From: an uncultured Oscillospiraceae bacterium
GTDB lineage: Bacteria; Bacillota; Clostridia; Oscillospirales; Oscillospiraceae
Direction: 5' to 3'
Length of the DNA: 39,079 bases
Assembly: GCA_934613505.1 (NCBI GenBank)
Contig: CAKTTB010000015.1
Location: 1 to 39,079, forward strand
Part shown: positions 7,392 through 15,560 of the stretch, piece by piece
Position numbering within the stretch: position 1 is the first letter of the stretch
How the letters are laid out: each line of letters opens with the position of its first letter
Notes under the pieces: model-generated
What the model saw: the letters and a program-made list of their open reading frames with translations, nothing else
Told to the model about the DNA's origin: nothing
Database searches by the model: none
Translations under genes and position numbers: made by a program

Positions 7392-7420
7392 AAAAAGGCG
7401 GGCTTGCGCCCGCCTTTTTT
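7392..7420 (-). terminator. Terminator after fucI
   Basis: GC stem of 7 bp (7397-7403 with 7408-7414) flanked by A5 and T6, which can extend the stem and gives a U-tract in both directions. It lies 14 bases after the fucI stop. Confidence 0.85.
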
Positions 7421-7433
7421 GTCAGATCGAGAT

Positions 7434-9272
7434 TCAGCGAATATTGCGGTACATCGGGCCGTAGGCGGCGCAGGCACGGTAGTCCTGGCCTTCCTTGTCC
7501 ATGCCGAAGGCGTTCCAGGCTGCCGGACGGAAGACGTCCTTGTCGGAAACGTTGTGCATGCAGACCGGGATCCGGAGCATCGAGCAGAGCGTGATGAGAT
7601 CCGCGCCGACATGACCGTAGGAGATCGCGCCGTGGTTTGCGCCCCAGTTGTTCATGACTGCATACGCATCCTCAAACGGGCTGCCGGGCTTGCCGTCGCA
7701 GCGCGGCGTGAACCAGGTGCACGGCCACGTGGGGTTGGTGCGCTCCATCAGGATATCGGTCACATTGTCGGGCAGGTTGACGGTCCAGCCTTCTGCGATC
7801 TGCAGAACGGGGCCGAGACCCTTGACAAGGTTCAGACGGATCATGGTGACCGGCATTTCCGCACGGGTCACGAAGTGGCTGGAGAAGCCGCCGCCGCGGA
7901 AGTTGTCGAAGCCGGCCTCGCACCAGACGGTCGCGTCGGTCATCTTCTTGATGTCCTCGTCGGTGACCTCCCACCACTTCTTCATGACGGCGTTGCCATC
8001 TTCGTCTCTGCATTCACCGCAGGCGTCGAGGCAGGCCGCGCCGGAGTTCAGCAGATGGATGATACCGCCGTTCTCCTTCGCCTTGCCGGTCAGATCATAG
8101 CCGGTGGCGCGCTTGGTGGATTCCGGCGACCAGAAGGTACGCACGTCGGCGAAGATCTGGGCGCGGTTGGTCAGCAGCTCCATGAAGAGCATGCCGAGGC
8201 CGTTGAGAACGTCGTTTTCGGTCGCGAAGACCATCGGCTCCTTCGGGCCTTCAAAGTCGAACGAGGAGTTGAGGACAGCCTCGGGATAGTCGCAGTTGGG
8301 CCAATGGTCGGTCCACTGACGCTGGCCCTGGAAGCCGGCGGCGATGGCGTTGTGGCCAACGGTCTCTTCGACAAACTCTGCCGGGAGATTCTTGTTGCCC
8401 TGCATCAGATCGCGGATGATGCAGTACATCTTGATGGTGAACTCCCACTGCTTTTCCTTCTGCTCGGGCGTGAACTTGATCCTGCGGGTCTCGCCGAGGA
8501 ACTCAACGGATTCGGGATTGTCGTCGCGGCCTTCCTTGCAGTGCTCCTTCGTCCATGCCAGCGCGCGGGCGACCTGCTCGTGGTCGTAAATGCCCTCTTC
8601 CATGCGGCGGAGGATCTCGACCTCGTCAACGGATTCGACGCGCAGGCCCAGATATTCCTCCATGAACTGCTGATCGATGATGGAGCCGCCGATGCCCATG
8701 CACATCGAGCCGATCTGCAGATAGCTCTTGCCGCGCATAGTCGCTGCCGCCACTGCGGCGCGGCCGAAGCGAAGGAGCTTTTCCTTCACGTCGTCGGTAA
8801 TCTCGGTGACCTCGTCGCGCTCCTGCACCTCACGGCCGTAGATGCCGAAGGCGGGCAGACCCTTCTGTGCGTGGGTCGCCAGAACGGAGGCCAGATACAC
8901 AGCGCCCGGACGCTCGGTGCCGTTGAAGCCCCAGACGCCCTTGATGGTCATGGGATCCATGTCCATGGTCTCGGAGCCGTAGCACCAGCAGGGCGTGACG
9001 GACAGCGTGATGGCAACGCCCTCGCGCTTGAACTTCTCCGCGCAGGCGGCGGATTCCGGCACGCGGCCGATGGAGGTGTCAGCGATGACGACCTTGACAT
9101 GTTCGCCGTTGGAATAGTACAGGTTTTCCTCGTACAGCTTCTTTGCGGCCTGGGCCATGGCCATGACCTGATCTTCCAGACCCTCACGCAGCTGCATGGG
9201 GCCGCGGCGGCCGTCGACGATGGGACGGATGCCGATCACGGGGTATTCGCCGATGTAACGATTCTTTGCCAT
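7434..9272 (-). CDS. fucI: L-fucose isomerase
   Basis: 612 residues, the size of the FucI family (E. coli 591). It converts L-fucose to L-fuculose with a metal ion, usually Mn. Probable metal ligands are Glu352 (ATENDVLNG), Asp376 ([13 protein letters not shown]) and His547 (NNWGANHGA), matching E. coli Glu337, Asp361 and His528. The N-terminal [20 protein letters not shown] and the [12 protein letters not shown] segment are typical. L-arabinose isomerase (AraA) is much less similar. It follows lacI by 59 bp with no visible promoter between, so lacI-fucI is probably one unit. Confidence 0.95.
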   Translation of the reverse strand: MAKNRYIGEYPVIGIRPIVDGRRGPMQLREGLEDQVMAMAQAAKKLYEENLYYSNGEHVKVVIADTSIGRVPESAACAEKFKREGVAITLSVTPCWCYGSETMDMDPMTIKGVWGFNGTERPGAVYLASVLATHAQKGLPAFGIYGREVQERDEVTEITDDVKEKLLRFGRAAVAAATMRGKSYLQIGSMCMGIGGSIIDQQFMEEYLGLRVESVDEVEILRRMEEGIYDHEQVARALAWTKEHCKEGRDDNPESVEFLGETRRIKFTPEQKEKQWEFTIKMYCIIRDLMQGNKNLPAEFVEETVGHNAIAAGFQGQRQWTDHWPNCDYPEAVLNSSFDFEGPKEPMVFATENDVLNGLGMLFMELLTNRAQIFADVRTFWSPESTKRATGYDLTGKAKENGGIIHLLNSGAACLDACGECRDEDGNAVMKKWWEVTDEDIKKMTDATVWCEAGFDNFRGGGFSSHFVTRAEMPVTMIRLNLVKGLGPVLQIAEGWTVNLPDNVTDILMERTNPTWPCTWFTPRCDGKPGSPFEDAYAVMNNWGANHGAISYGHVGADLITLCSMLRIPVCMHNVSDKDVFRPAAWNAFGMDKEGQDYRACAAYGPMYRNIR

Positions 9273-9331
9273 ACAATAAGCTCCTTTACATTGAATAATG
9301 TTCTATCCTGTTTCAGCCCTCCTGCGGCCGC

Positions 9332-10330
9332 TCAGTGGTCGCGCTCAGGCAGGTTGGACGTCGTTGTGATCCGGGCCTTCAGCCGCAGAAGCCTCGCCGG
9401 CGACTGGTCTCCGGACAGGCGGGCGATGAGAAGCTCGGCTGCGCGCCGGGCGATCTCGGATGTCGGCTGCTCCACGATCTCGAGCCGCGGCGAGAGGATG
9501 GAAAACAGCTCGACGTTGTCATAGCCGATAAAGTCCAGATCCTCCGGCAGCCGGACGCCGCGCTCGTGCGCGGCCATAAGCGCGCCGATGGTCATGTCAT
9601 AGTTGGTCACGAACATCGCCGTCGGCGGCTGGGGCAGATCGAGCAGTGCCCGGAACAGGCGCGAGCCGGATTCCAGATCGTAGTTGCCTGCGGCAATGAG
9701 CATCTCATCCACCGGCAGGCAGTAATCCTCCAGCACACGGCGGTAGCCGATAGCACGCTCGCGCGCGGTGGAGATGTTCTGCGGGCCGGCGATCAGACCG
9801 ATCCGGCGGTGGCCGCGGCCGATCAGATGCTCCACGCCCACATAGACAGCGTTGAGATTGTCGACCACGACGGTGTCACAGTCCGCGCCGTCCATCGTGC
9901 GGTCGAGCAGGATGACAGGCGTCCGGCCGACGCGCGCGCGGACCTCGGAAAAGTCCGTCGCCTGCGGCACATAGACGATCCCGTCCACGTGGTAGCGCGC
10001 AAGAAACTCCAGCTTTTCCAGCTCCTGCGTGCGGTCAAAATCGTAGCTGCAGATGAAGCACTCGTACCCGCTCTGCCGCAGAAGCGGCTCCATCTCTGTG
10101 ACGACGCGGCCGAAAAACGGGCTGGAGAGCGTCGGCAGCAGCACGCCGATGGTCATGGAGCGGTTCGCCTTGAGGCTGCGCGCAAGCACGTTGACGGAAT
10201 AGTCCAGCTCGCGCACCGCGGCGTCGATCGCCGCGCGGTTTTCTTCCCGGACATTGCCGCCGTTGAGATATTTTGAAATTGTCGACAGGGACAGCCCCGT
10301 CCGCTTTGCGACGTCCTTGATCGTAGCCAT
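9332..10330 (-). CDS. LacI-family transcriptional regulator
   Basis: 332 residues. Residues 1-55 are the LacI helix-turn-helix and hinge (ATIKDVAKRTGLSLSTISKY, then AAVRELDYSVNVLARSL). Residues ~60-330 are a periplasmic-binding-protein-like effector domain (IGVLLPTLSSPFFGRVVTEM, LDRTMDGADCDTVVVDN, DFIGYDN). The effector is probably fucose or a fucose intermediate, inferred from the adjacent fucI. The gene lies between the ABC binding-protein gene and fucI on the same strand and has its own promoter with a palindromic operator over the likely start point, so it should repress itself and fucI. RBS is GTAGGAG. Confidence 0.93.
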   Translation of the reverse strand: MATIKDVAKRTGLSLSTISKYLNGGNVREENRAAIDAAVRELDYSVNVLARSLKANRSMTIGVLLPTLSSPFFGRVVTEMEPLLRQSGYECFICSYDFDRTQELEKLEFLARYHVDGIVYVPQATDFSEVRARVGRTPVILLDRTMDGADCDTVVVDNLNAVYVGVEHLIGRGHRRIGLIAGPQNISTARERAIGYRRVLEDYCLPVDEMLIAAGNYDLESGSRLFRALLDLPQPPTAMFVTNYDMTIGALMAAHERGVRLPEDLDFIGYDNVELFSILSPRLEIVEQPTSEIARRAAELLIARLSGDQSPARLLRLKARITTTSNLPERDH

Positions 10331-10344
10331 AGCCGCTCCTACGC

Positions 10345-10354
10345 ATAACGTTTC
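10345..10354. promoter_or_regulatory. LacI-type operator O1 over the lacI start
   Basis: Imperfect palindrome centred on AACGTT (10347-10352), matching GAAACGTTTC in 8 of 10 positions. It lies just downstream of the lacI -10 box, where bound repressor would block initiation. Confidence 0.5.
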
Positions 10355-10365
10355 GTTCCATGTTC

Positions 10366-10395
10366 ATTGTACCCCACCCTGTTTCTCCGCGTCAA
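10366..10395 (-). promoter_or_regulatory. Promoter of lacI-fucI
   Basis: On the minus strand TTGACG (10390-10395), 18 bp, TACAAT (10366-10371). The start point would fall near 10359, next to operator O1. Confidence 0.65.
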
Positions 10396-10496
10396 GCGGC
10401 AAAGCGATCAAAGATTTCCCGTTTTTTTATACAGTTTGCTGAATCTGTATTCGTATTCCGCCGCTCTATCTGTCTTGTTTTTCCATCTTCAAAAGT

Positions 10497-10506
10497 GAAA
10501 CGTTTC
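10497..10506. promoter_or_regulatory. LacI-type operator O2 (perfect palindrome)
   Basis: GAAACGTTTC, a perfect 10-bp palindrome with the central CG of LacI-family operators. Its centre is 152 bp from O1, upstream of the lacI promoter, so a loop is conceivable. A CcpA-type cre site is an alternative reading. Confidence 0.5.
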
Positions 10507-10525
10507 GCTCGCTGGCCGCATAAAT

Positions 10526-10551
10526 GCCGTGCCGCCCAAAGGCGGCACGGC
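10526..10551 (-). terminator. Hairpin after the sugar-binding protein gene
   Basis: Perfect 11-bp GC stem (10526-10536 with 10541-10551), loop CAAA. The minus-strand tail is only ATTTAT, so termination may be partial. It separates the ABC operon from lacI. Confidence 0.6.
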
Positions 10552-10585
10552 GAAAAGGGGTCGCTGATCAAATTGAAGGATTTGA

Positions 10586-11755
10586 TTAGTCGTAAACCAG
10601 CATGGCGATCATCTCGTCGTCGATGTTGGAAGCGTCGTACCACTGTGCGCCGGTGTCGACGTCTTCAACAGCTTCGCCGTTGGCAGCCTTGACAGCCAGA
10701 GCGACAGCCTGATAGCCGATCTGATACGGATCCTGGGTGACGGAGCCGTAGAACCAGCCCTGACGGACCGCGTTCTTCTGCGCCGCGCCTGCGTCGAAGC
10801 CGGCAACGACCAGACCCGCGTACTTGCCGCCCTCAGCAAGATCCTCGCCGTCGGAAACAGCAGCCAGGAAGCCGGTGACAGCGCCTTCGTTGGAGCAGAA
10901 GATCGCAACGGGGTTCATGCCGAGCAGGGAGTTGGCAGCGGTCTGGACCGCGGTAGCCTCGGTGGTAGCGGAGATGGCGACCTCAATGATGATGGCGGGA
11001 GCGTCGACCTTCTTTTCCCACTTGGCGTGGCCTTCGATGGAGACCTTGCCGGGCTGATAGGTCTCGGCGATCTTGGCCATCTCATCGACGAAGCCGGTGG
11101 TACGGCCGGTGACGGAAGCGGAGACAGCGTCCTGAGACAGGCAGCCGATGATGACGGGGTTGTCGGAGGTCGCGTTCTTCATGGCCTCGACAACAGTTTC
11201 GTTCTCATTGAACTTGTCGGCAGCGATGGCAGCCGCGTTCTCGTTGTTGGTGCAGGCGGTCGCCTTGACAGCGCCGGTGGTGTCGCCGGGAACGCCGGAG
11301 TCAAAGCCGATGACGGGGATGTTCTTCTCCGCGCACTCTTCGAGGATCTCAGTGACAGCGTCGGTGGACAGAGCGGCCAGAGCCATGGCCTTCGGGTTCT
11401 TGGCAAGTTCGTTCTTGACCATGTTGACCTGTGCGTCGATCTCGGTCTCGGAAGCGGGGCCGTCGAAGTAGATGTCGACGTTCAGATCAGCAGCTGCTGC
11501 TGCGGAGCCGGCGGCGACTGCCTGCCAGAACTGGTGCTGGAAGCCCTTCGCCATGACGGGGATGTACATCTTTTCGCCGGAGGTCTCCTCCGCGGCAGGC
11601 GTCTCGTCCTGTGCGGGTTCGGCGGTGTCAGCGGTGTTGTCAGTCGTTGCGGGGGTATCGGTCTCGGCGGGAGCCGGGGTCTCGGTCTTGGCGGCGCAGG
11701 CTGCCAGAGCGAAAACCATGACCAGTGCCAGAAGCAGAGCGATCAGTTTTTTCAT
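10586..11755 (-). CDS. Sugar ABC transporter substrate-binding lipoprotein
   Basis: 389 residues. The signal peptide ends in a lipobox with Cys20 (FALAAC); a Thr/Pro/Glu/Ala-rich linker runs to ~62; then comes a Peripla_BP_4 (RbsB-like) domain starting MYIPVMAKGFQHQFWQAV. The domain has the expected VIGFDSG, NNENAAAIAADKF and VVAGFDAGAAQKNAVRQGWF segments. It captures the sugar outside the membrane and passes it to the permease. L-fucose is the likely ligand from gene context only. Last gene of an ATPase-permease-binding protein unit; AGGAGG site before the ATG; a strong hairpin follows, which often stabilises or terminates such messages. Confidence 0.92.
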   Translation of the reverse strand: MKKLIALLLALVMVFALAACAAKTETPAPAETDTPATTDNTADTAEPAQDETPAAEETSGEKMYIPVMAKGFQHQFWQAVAAGSAAAAADLNVDIYFDGPASETEIDAQVNMVKNELAKNPKAMALAALSTDAVTEILEECAEKNIPVIGFDSGVPGDTTGAVKATACTNNENAAAIAADKFNENETVVEAMKNATSDNPVIIGCLSQDAVSASVTGRTTGFVDEMAKIAETYQPGKVSIEGHAKWEKKVDAPAIIIEVAISATTEATAVQTAANSLLGMNPVAIFCSNEGAVTGFLAAVSDGEDLAEGGKYAGLVVAGFDAGAAQKNAVRQGWFYGSVTQDPYQIGYQAVALAVKAANGEAVEDVDTGAQWYDASNIDDEMIAMLVYD

Positions 11756-11823
11756 TTGATAGATTCCTCCTAATATTTTTTATCAAACACGCCTTGCGTG
11801 CAGGATACAGGTTTTGCGGAGTC

Positions 11824-12816
11824 TCAGCCCTTCTTGACGCGGTTGGCTGCCTTGGTTCTCGCGATGTCGAGCAGCACGGCGCCGATGACGACCACACCGG
11901 TGAGGAACGTCTGCCACGGAGCCTGCAGGCCGCAGGAGGACAGGCCGTTTTTCAGAACTGACATGATGAACACGCCGATGAGCGTACCGACCATCGTGCC
12001 GGAGCCGCCGGACATGGACGTGCCGCCGATGATGACGCCGGTGATGCCGTTCATTTCCTGACCGTTGCCGGTACCCGGGGTGATGGTGGTGTAGGCTGCG
12101 GCATAGAACAGGCCGGACATGCCGATGAAGAAGCCGGAGAGCGTGTAGACGGCGACCTTCCAGTTATCGACGTTGATGCCGGACAGTCTCGTCGCTTCCT
12201 CGTTCGAGCCGATGGCGTAGACATAGCGGCCGAACTTCGTCTTGTGCAGGATGAGCGCTGCGATGATGAAGAAGCCGACCAGCCAGAACGCGCCGACCGG
12301 GAAGCCCTTGATGCCGAACAGCTCCGCGCGGATGAAGACCTTCTTGAACCAGCCGCCGACCTCTGCCGTCGCGGTGGGCCAGGTCTGGGACTGGACCTTG
12401 GTGATGATGGAGCCGAAGCCCATGGACATCATCTGTGTGCCGAGGGTTGCAATGAAGGGAGGCAGCTTCAGCTTGGCGACCAGAACGCCGTTGACAAAGC
12501 CGAACGCAATGCCGACGAACAGCGTCAGCGCGATGGCGAGAATCAGCGGCCAGCCCTGCTTGAACACATAGCCGCCCAGCAGCGCCGCACACATCATGAC
12601 CGTGCCGAGCGACAGGTCGATGCCGCCGGTGATGATGATGAACGTCACGCCGAAGGCCATGAAGCCAATGTAATAGCTCGATTCGAGGATGTTCTTGACC
12701 ATGTCCAGAGACAGGAAGTTGTTGCCGAAGATCGAGAAAACGATGTACAGGATGACCAGCGCGGCCGGCGCCAGCAGCTTCTGCAGATCCAGTTTCTTTG
12801 TTCCAAGTTTCTCCAT
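11824..12816 (-). CDS. Sugar ABC transporter permease
   Basis: 330 residues, BPD_transp_2 family (RbsC/MglC-like), almost wholly hydrophobic with about 8-10 membrane spans. The family signature region is visible: GGIDLSLGTVMMCAALLGG, FGFVNGVLVAKLKLPPFIATLGT and the later GSNEEATRLSGINV loop, which is the ATPase-contact segment. It forms the membrane channel with the ATPase at 12820. The start lies three bases after the ATPase stop, so the genes are translationally linked. Confidence 0.93.
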   Translation of the reverse strand: MEKLGTKKLDLQKLLAPAALVILYIVFSIFGNNFLSLDMVKNILESSYYIGFMAFGVTFIIITGGIDLSLGTVMMCAALLGGYVFKQGWPLILAIALTLFVGIAFGFVNGVLVAKLKLPPFIATLGTQMMSMGFGSIITKVQSQTWPTATAEVGGWFKKVFIRAELFGIKGFPVGAFWLVGFFIIAALILHKTKFGRYVYAIGSNEEATRLSGINVDNWKVAVYTLSGFFIGMSGLFYAAAYTTITPGTGNGQEMNGITGVIIGGTSMSGGSGTMVGTLIGVFIMSVLKNGLSSCGLQAPWQTFLTGVVVIGAVLLDIARTKAANRVKKG

Positions 12817-12819
12817 AAT

Positions 12820-14322
12820 TTAAGCCCTCACTTCTCTCTTGGTTGCGAATGTCATGATGGATTCCTGCGTTGCTTCGGAAATGTCAAGCTCGCCTGTGAC
12901 GCGGCCCTCGCACATGACGATCACGCGGTCGGACAGACGCAGCAGCTCCGGCATATCCGAGGAGATCATGATAATGGATTTGCCCTCCTCCGCGAGCTGG
13001 GTCATGAGCTTGTAAATTTCACTCTTCGCGCCGACGTCGATGCCGCGGGTCGGCTCGTCGAAGATCAGCACGTCGCAGTCGCGCAGCAGCCACTTGGAGA
13101 TAACGACCTTCTGCTGGTTGCCGCCCGAGAGACTGCCGACACGCGCGTGGGTCGTGGGCGTCTTTGTGCGGATCTTTTCCACATAGTCCTGCGCGTGGCG
13201 GTCCGCCTTTTTATCGTTGACGAACGCACCTTTGAACAGCTGCTCAAGGCTGGGCAGGACCGTGTTGTCCGTCACGGACAGGCCCAGGCACAGGCCGTAG
13301 CGCTTGCGGTCCTCGGAGAGATAACCGATGCCGTAATGGACGGCGTCCTTCGGGCTGCGGATCTTCACGTCCGTGCCGTTGACGCGGATCGTGCCGGAGT
13401 CCATCGGGTCTGCGCCGCAGATAAGGCGCATCGTCTCGGTACGGCCCGCGCCGACAAGACCGGCAAAGCCGAGGATCTCGCCCTTGTGCAGCCGGAATGA
13501 AACGTCCTTGACGTCCAGCGAATTGAGGTGTTCCGCCTCCAGCACAACGGGTGCGTCCGGCGGGCACATGGATTTCGTTTTCGGTTCTTCATAGATGGTA
13601 CGTCCGACCATGAGGCGAATGACCTCGGAGATCTCCGCAGCGGGCGTGTCGAGCGTCGCCACATACTGTCCGTCGCGCATGACGGTGATGCGGTCGGTGA
13701 TGCGCTTGAGTTCGTCCATGCGGTGAGAGATGTAGATGATGCCGACGCCGGTCTTCTTGAGCTGGCGGATGAAGAGGAACAGATCATCGATCTCCGTATC
13801 CGTCAGAACGGCGGACGGCTCGTCGAGGATCAGCAGGCGGGTATTGTCGTGCGACAGCGCCTTTGTGATCTCCACCATCTGCTGCTTGGCGACCGAGAGC
13901 GTCTTGACCGTCGCCTTCGGATCCAGCTCGAGGTGCAGCTTGTCAAACAGCGCTTGCGTCAGGGCGTTCTGCTTCGCCTTGTCGACGAACAGCCCCTTCA
14001 TCGGCTCGCGGCCGATAAAAATATTCTCCGCCACCGTCAGGTGCTGCATCAGGTTCAGCTCCTGATGCACGATGCAGATGCCGAGCGCCTGCGCGTCGCG
14101 CGGGCCATGCAGATGCACCTGCTCGCCGAAGAACTCGATCGTACCGCCGTCGCTCGGATAGATGCCGGTCAAAACCTTCATGAGCGTCGACTTGCCTGCG
14201 CCGTTTTCGCCGACAAGCGCCATGACCTCCCCTTCGCGTACCTCGAGCTGGGCGTTATCCAGCGCGTGTACCCCCGGGAAGTATTTCTGAATGCCGGTCA
14301 TTCTGAGAATCGTTTCGGCCAT
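12820..14322 (-). CDS. Sugar ABC transporter ATPase, two-domain (RbsA/MglA type)
   Basis: 500 residues with two nucleotide-binding domains. The first has Walker A GENGAGKST (38-46) and Walker B LLILDEPSAVL. The second has GLVGAGRTE in place of a normal Walker A, with Arg for the usual Lys, a known feature of the RbsA/MglA/XylG family. It also has LSGGNQQKVVISKWL and VLIFDEPTRGIDVG. It powers import through the permease at 11824. First gene of the operon; the promoter region at 14411-14470 carries AraC-type half sites. Confidence 0.95.
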   Translation of the reverse strand: MAETILRMTGIQKYFPGVHALDNAQLEVREGEVMALVGENGAGKSTLMKVLTGIYPSDGGTIEFFGEQVHLHGPRDAQALGICIVHQELNLMQHLTVAENIFIGREPMKGLFVDKAKQNALTQALFDKLHLELDPKATVKTLSVAKQQMVEITKALSHDNTRLLILDEPSAVLTDTEIDDLFLFIRQLKKTGVGIIYISHRMDELKRITDRITVMRDGQYVATLDTPAAEISEVIRLMVGRTIYEEPKTKSMCPPDAPVVLEAEHLNSLDVKDVSFRLHKGEILGFAGLVGAGRTETMRLICGADPMDSGTIRVNGTDVKIRSPKDAVHYGIGYLSEDRKRYGLCLGLSVTDNTVLPSLEQLFKGAFVNDKKADRHAQDYVEKIRTKTPTTHARVGSLSGGNQQKVVISKWLLRDCDVLIFDEPTRGIDVGAKSEIYKLMTQLAEEGKSIIMISSDMPELLRLSDRVIVMCEGRVTGELDISEATQESIMTFATKREVRA

Positions 14323-14410
14323 CTTCTTCGCATTCCCCTTTCTTCTGTCGCACGGCGCCGCGTCAGGGAACCGGCGGCCGCGTCCCGCGCGGCGGTCACT
14401 TTATGGTTCT

Positions 14411-14416
14411 ATTGTA
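14411..14416 (-). promoter_or_regulatory. -10 box of the ABC operon, weak -35
   Basis: On the minus strand TACAAT is a good -10 box, but the hexamer 17 bp upstream (TGTCTC) is a poor -35, which suggests dependence on an activator. The leader to the ATPase start is about 80 bases. Confidence 0.55.
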
Positions 14417-14440
14417 ACAGCCGCAAATCGGAAGAGACAT

Positions 14441-14470
14441 GAAAATTGTCCACAAAAAGGTGAAAATTGT
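14441..14470 (-). promoter_or_regulatory. Direct-repeat half sites for an AraC-type activator
   Basis: GAAAATTGT occurs at 14441-14449 and again at 14462-14470, exactly 21 bp (two helical turns) apart and in the same orientation. The proximal copy abuts the position of the weak -35. This geometry fits an AraC-type regulator such as the YesN-like protein encoded at 17334-18851. A 10-bp palindrome ATTGTACAAT lies further upstream at 14479-14488. Confidence 0.6.
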
Positions 14471-14536
14471 GCGTGGAGATTGTACAATTTTTTATCCTCC
14501 CGGCTGTATTCCCCGTTAAAAAGACAGAACTACGCA

Positions 14537-14578
14537 AAAAATCCGCAGAACGCGGATTTTTGCGTTCTGCGGATTTTT
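14537..14578 (-). terminator. Terminator of the two-component/binding-protein operon
   Basis: Perfect 17-bp inverted repeat (14537-14553 with 14562-14578) with flanking A and T runs, 11 bases beyond the stop of the gene at 14589. Confidence 0.85.
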
Positions 14579-14588
14579 ATTACACCGC

Positions 14589-15560
14589 TTACGATTCTCC
14601 CGTCAGCGGGAACAGGAGCTTCTGATTCTCCTGCGTGTACATATTTTCGCGCGTGATGAGGACGCACGGCACCTCGACGAAGTCCGCAGTCTTCTCGCCG
14701 GATGCGACCTCGACCGCCTGCTGCACAGCTATATAGCCCATATTGAACGGCCGCTGCGTCACGATCGCCTGAATGATGTTCTGTTCGAGAAACGCGATCT
14801 GCCGCTGAGAATTATCGCAGCCGACGACAAAGACCTTTCCGCCCATGCCAAGCTCGACCAGCGCGTTCGCCGCGCCGACGTTGCAGACCTCGTTCGTGCA
14901 GACAAAGCCGCTGATGTCCGGGGTCTGCTCCAGAAGCTCCTTTGTAAGGGACTGCGCGCGGTCGGTGCTGTTGTCGCAGCAGAAGCTGCCGAGGATCTCG
15001 ATATTCCCGGCCTTCGTCAGCGCGTCGATGACGCCGCGCGTGCGGTCGATGCCGGTCGTGGTCGTCAGCATGTGCTGGATCACGGCGACCTTGCCGCCCT
15101 CCGGCAGATAGGAGGCCATCGCGCGCCCCATCTCCAGCCCGACCTCGTAGTTGTTGCTGCCGACAAAGCAGGCGCGGCCGGCCGCATTGACATCGGTGTC
15201 GACGGCCACGACGCCGATCCCGGCGGCGATCGCTTCCTCCGTCGCTTCGGCGCAGCGGTCATAGTCCGAGGCGGAAAGGATCATCACATCCGGCTTTTCT
15301 GCCGTCACCTGCCGGATCAGCTCGATCTGCTCGTCAATATCGACCTCTCTCGGCGCGGTCAGGACCTTCAGCTCCACGCCATACTCCGCCGCTGCCTTCT
15401 CAACGCCGGACAGGAGCGTACCCCAGAACTCGGCGACCTCCGTTACCGTCTTCAGGACCAGCGTCACGCGCAGCTGCCGCTGCTGCCCCGCGCAGCCGGA
15501 AAGGCCCGCGAGCAGCAGGCAGACCGCCAGCCCGACGGCCAGCCATTTACGCTTCCGCAT
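14589..15560 (-). CDS. Sugar-binding lipoprotein in the sensor operon
   Basis: 323 residues. The signal peptide has a lipobox at LSGC (Cys23), followed directly by a Peripla_BP_4 domain: LRVTLVLKTVTEVAEFWGTL, DVMILSASDYDRCAEATEEA, VVAVDTDVNAAGRACFVGSNN, GFVCTNEVCNVGAANALVELG. It lacks the long linker of the ABC binding protein at 10586 and has no permease or ATPase in its own operon. Its start overlaps the end of the histidine kinase gene by 14 bases, so the two are probably co-translated. The likely role is to present a sugar to the kinase's outer domain, as XylFII does for LytS. It could instead be an accessory binding protein for the ABC importer next door. Confidence 0.88.
   Translation of the reverse strand: MRKRKWLAVGLAVCLLLAGLSGCAGQQRQLRVTLVLKTVTEVAEFWGTLLSGVEKAAAEYGVELKVLTAPREVDIDEQIELIRQVTAEKPDVMILSASDYDRCAEATEEAIAAGIGVVAVDTDVNAAGRACFVGSNNYEVGLEMGRAMASYLPEGGKVAVIQHMLTTTTGIDRTRGVIDALTKAGNIEILGSFCCDNSTDRAQSLTKELLEQTPDISGFVCTNEVCNVGAANALVELGMGGKVFVVGCDNSQRQIAFLEQNIIQAIVTQRPFNMGYIAVQQAVEVASGEKTADFVEVPCVLITRENMYTQENQKLLFPLTGES

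Noticed and set aside
6127..7464. Long open frame opposite the kinase gene
   Set aside because: Antisense shadow in GC-rich DNA: Arg/Ala-rich composition, no ribosome site, no family motifs, while the minus strand encodes a clear FGGY kinase.
7341..9524. 727-codon open frame opposite fucI
   Set aside because: Antisense to the well-conserved fucI. Its composition mirrors fucI codons and it crosses the fucI terminator and the end of lacI.
12820..14322. Arg in place of Lys in the second Walker A as evidence of a damaged ATPase
   Set aside because: This change is normal in the RbsA/MglA/XylG family; the first domain is intact.
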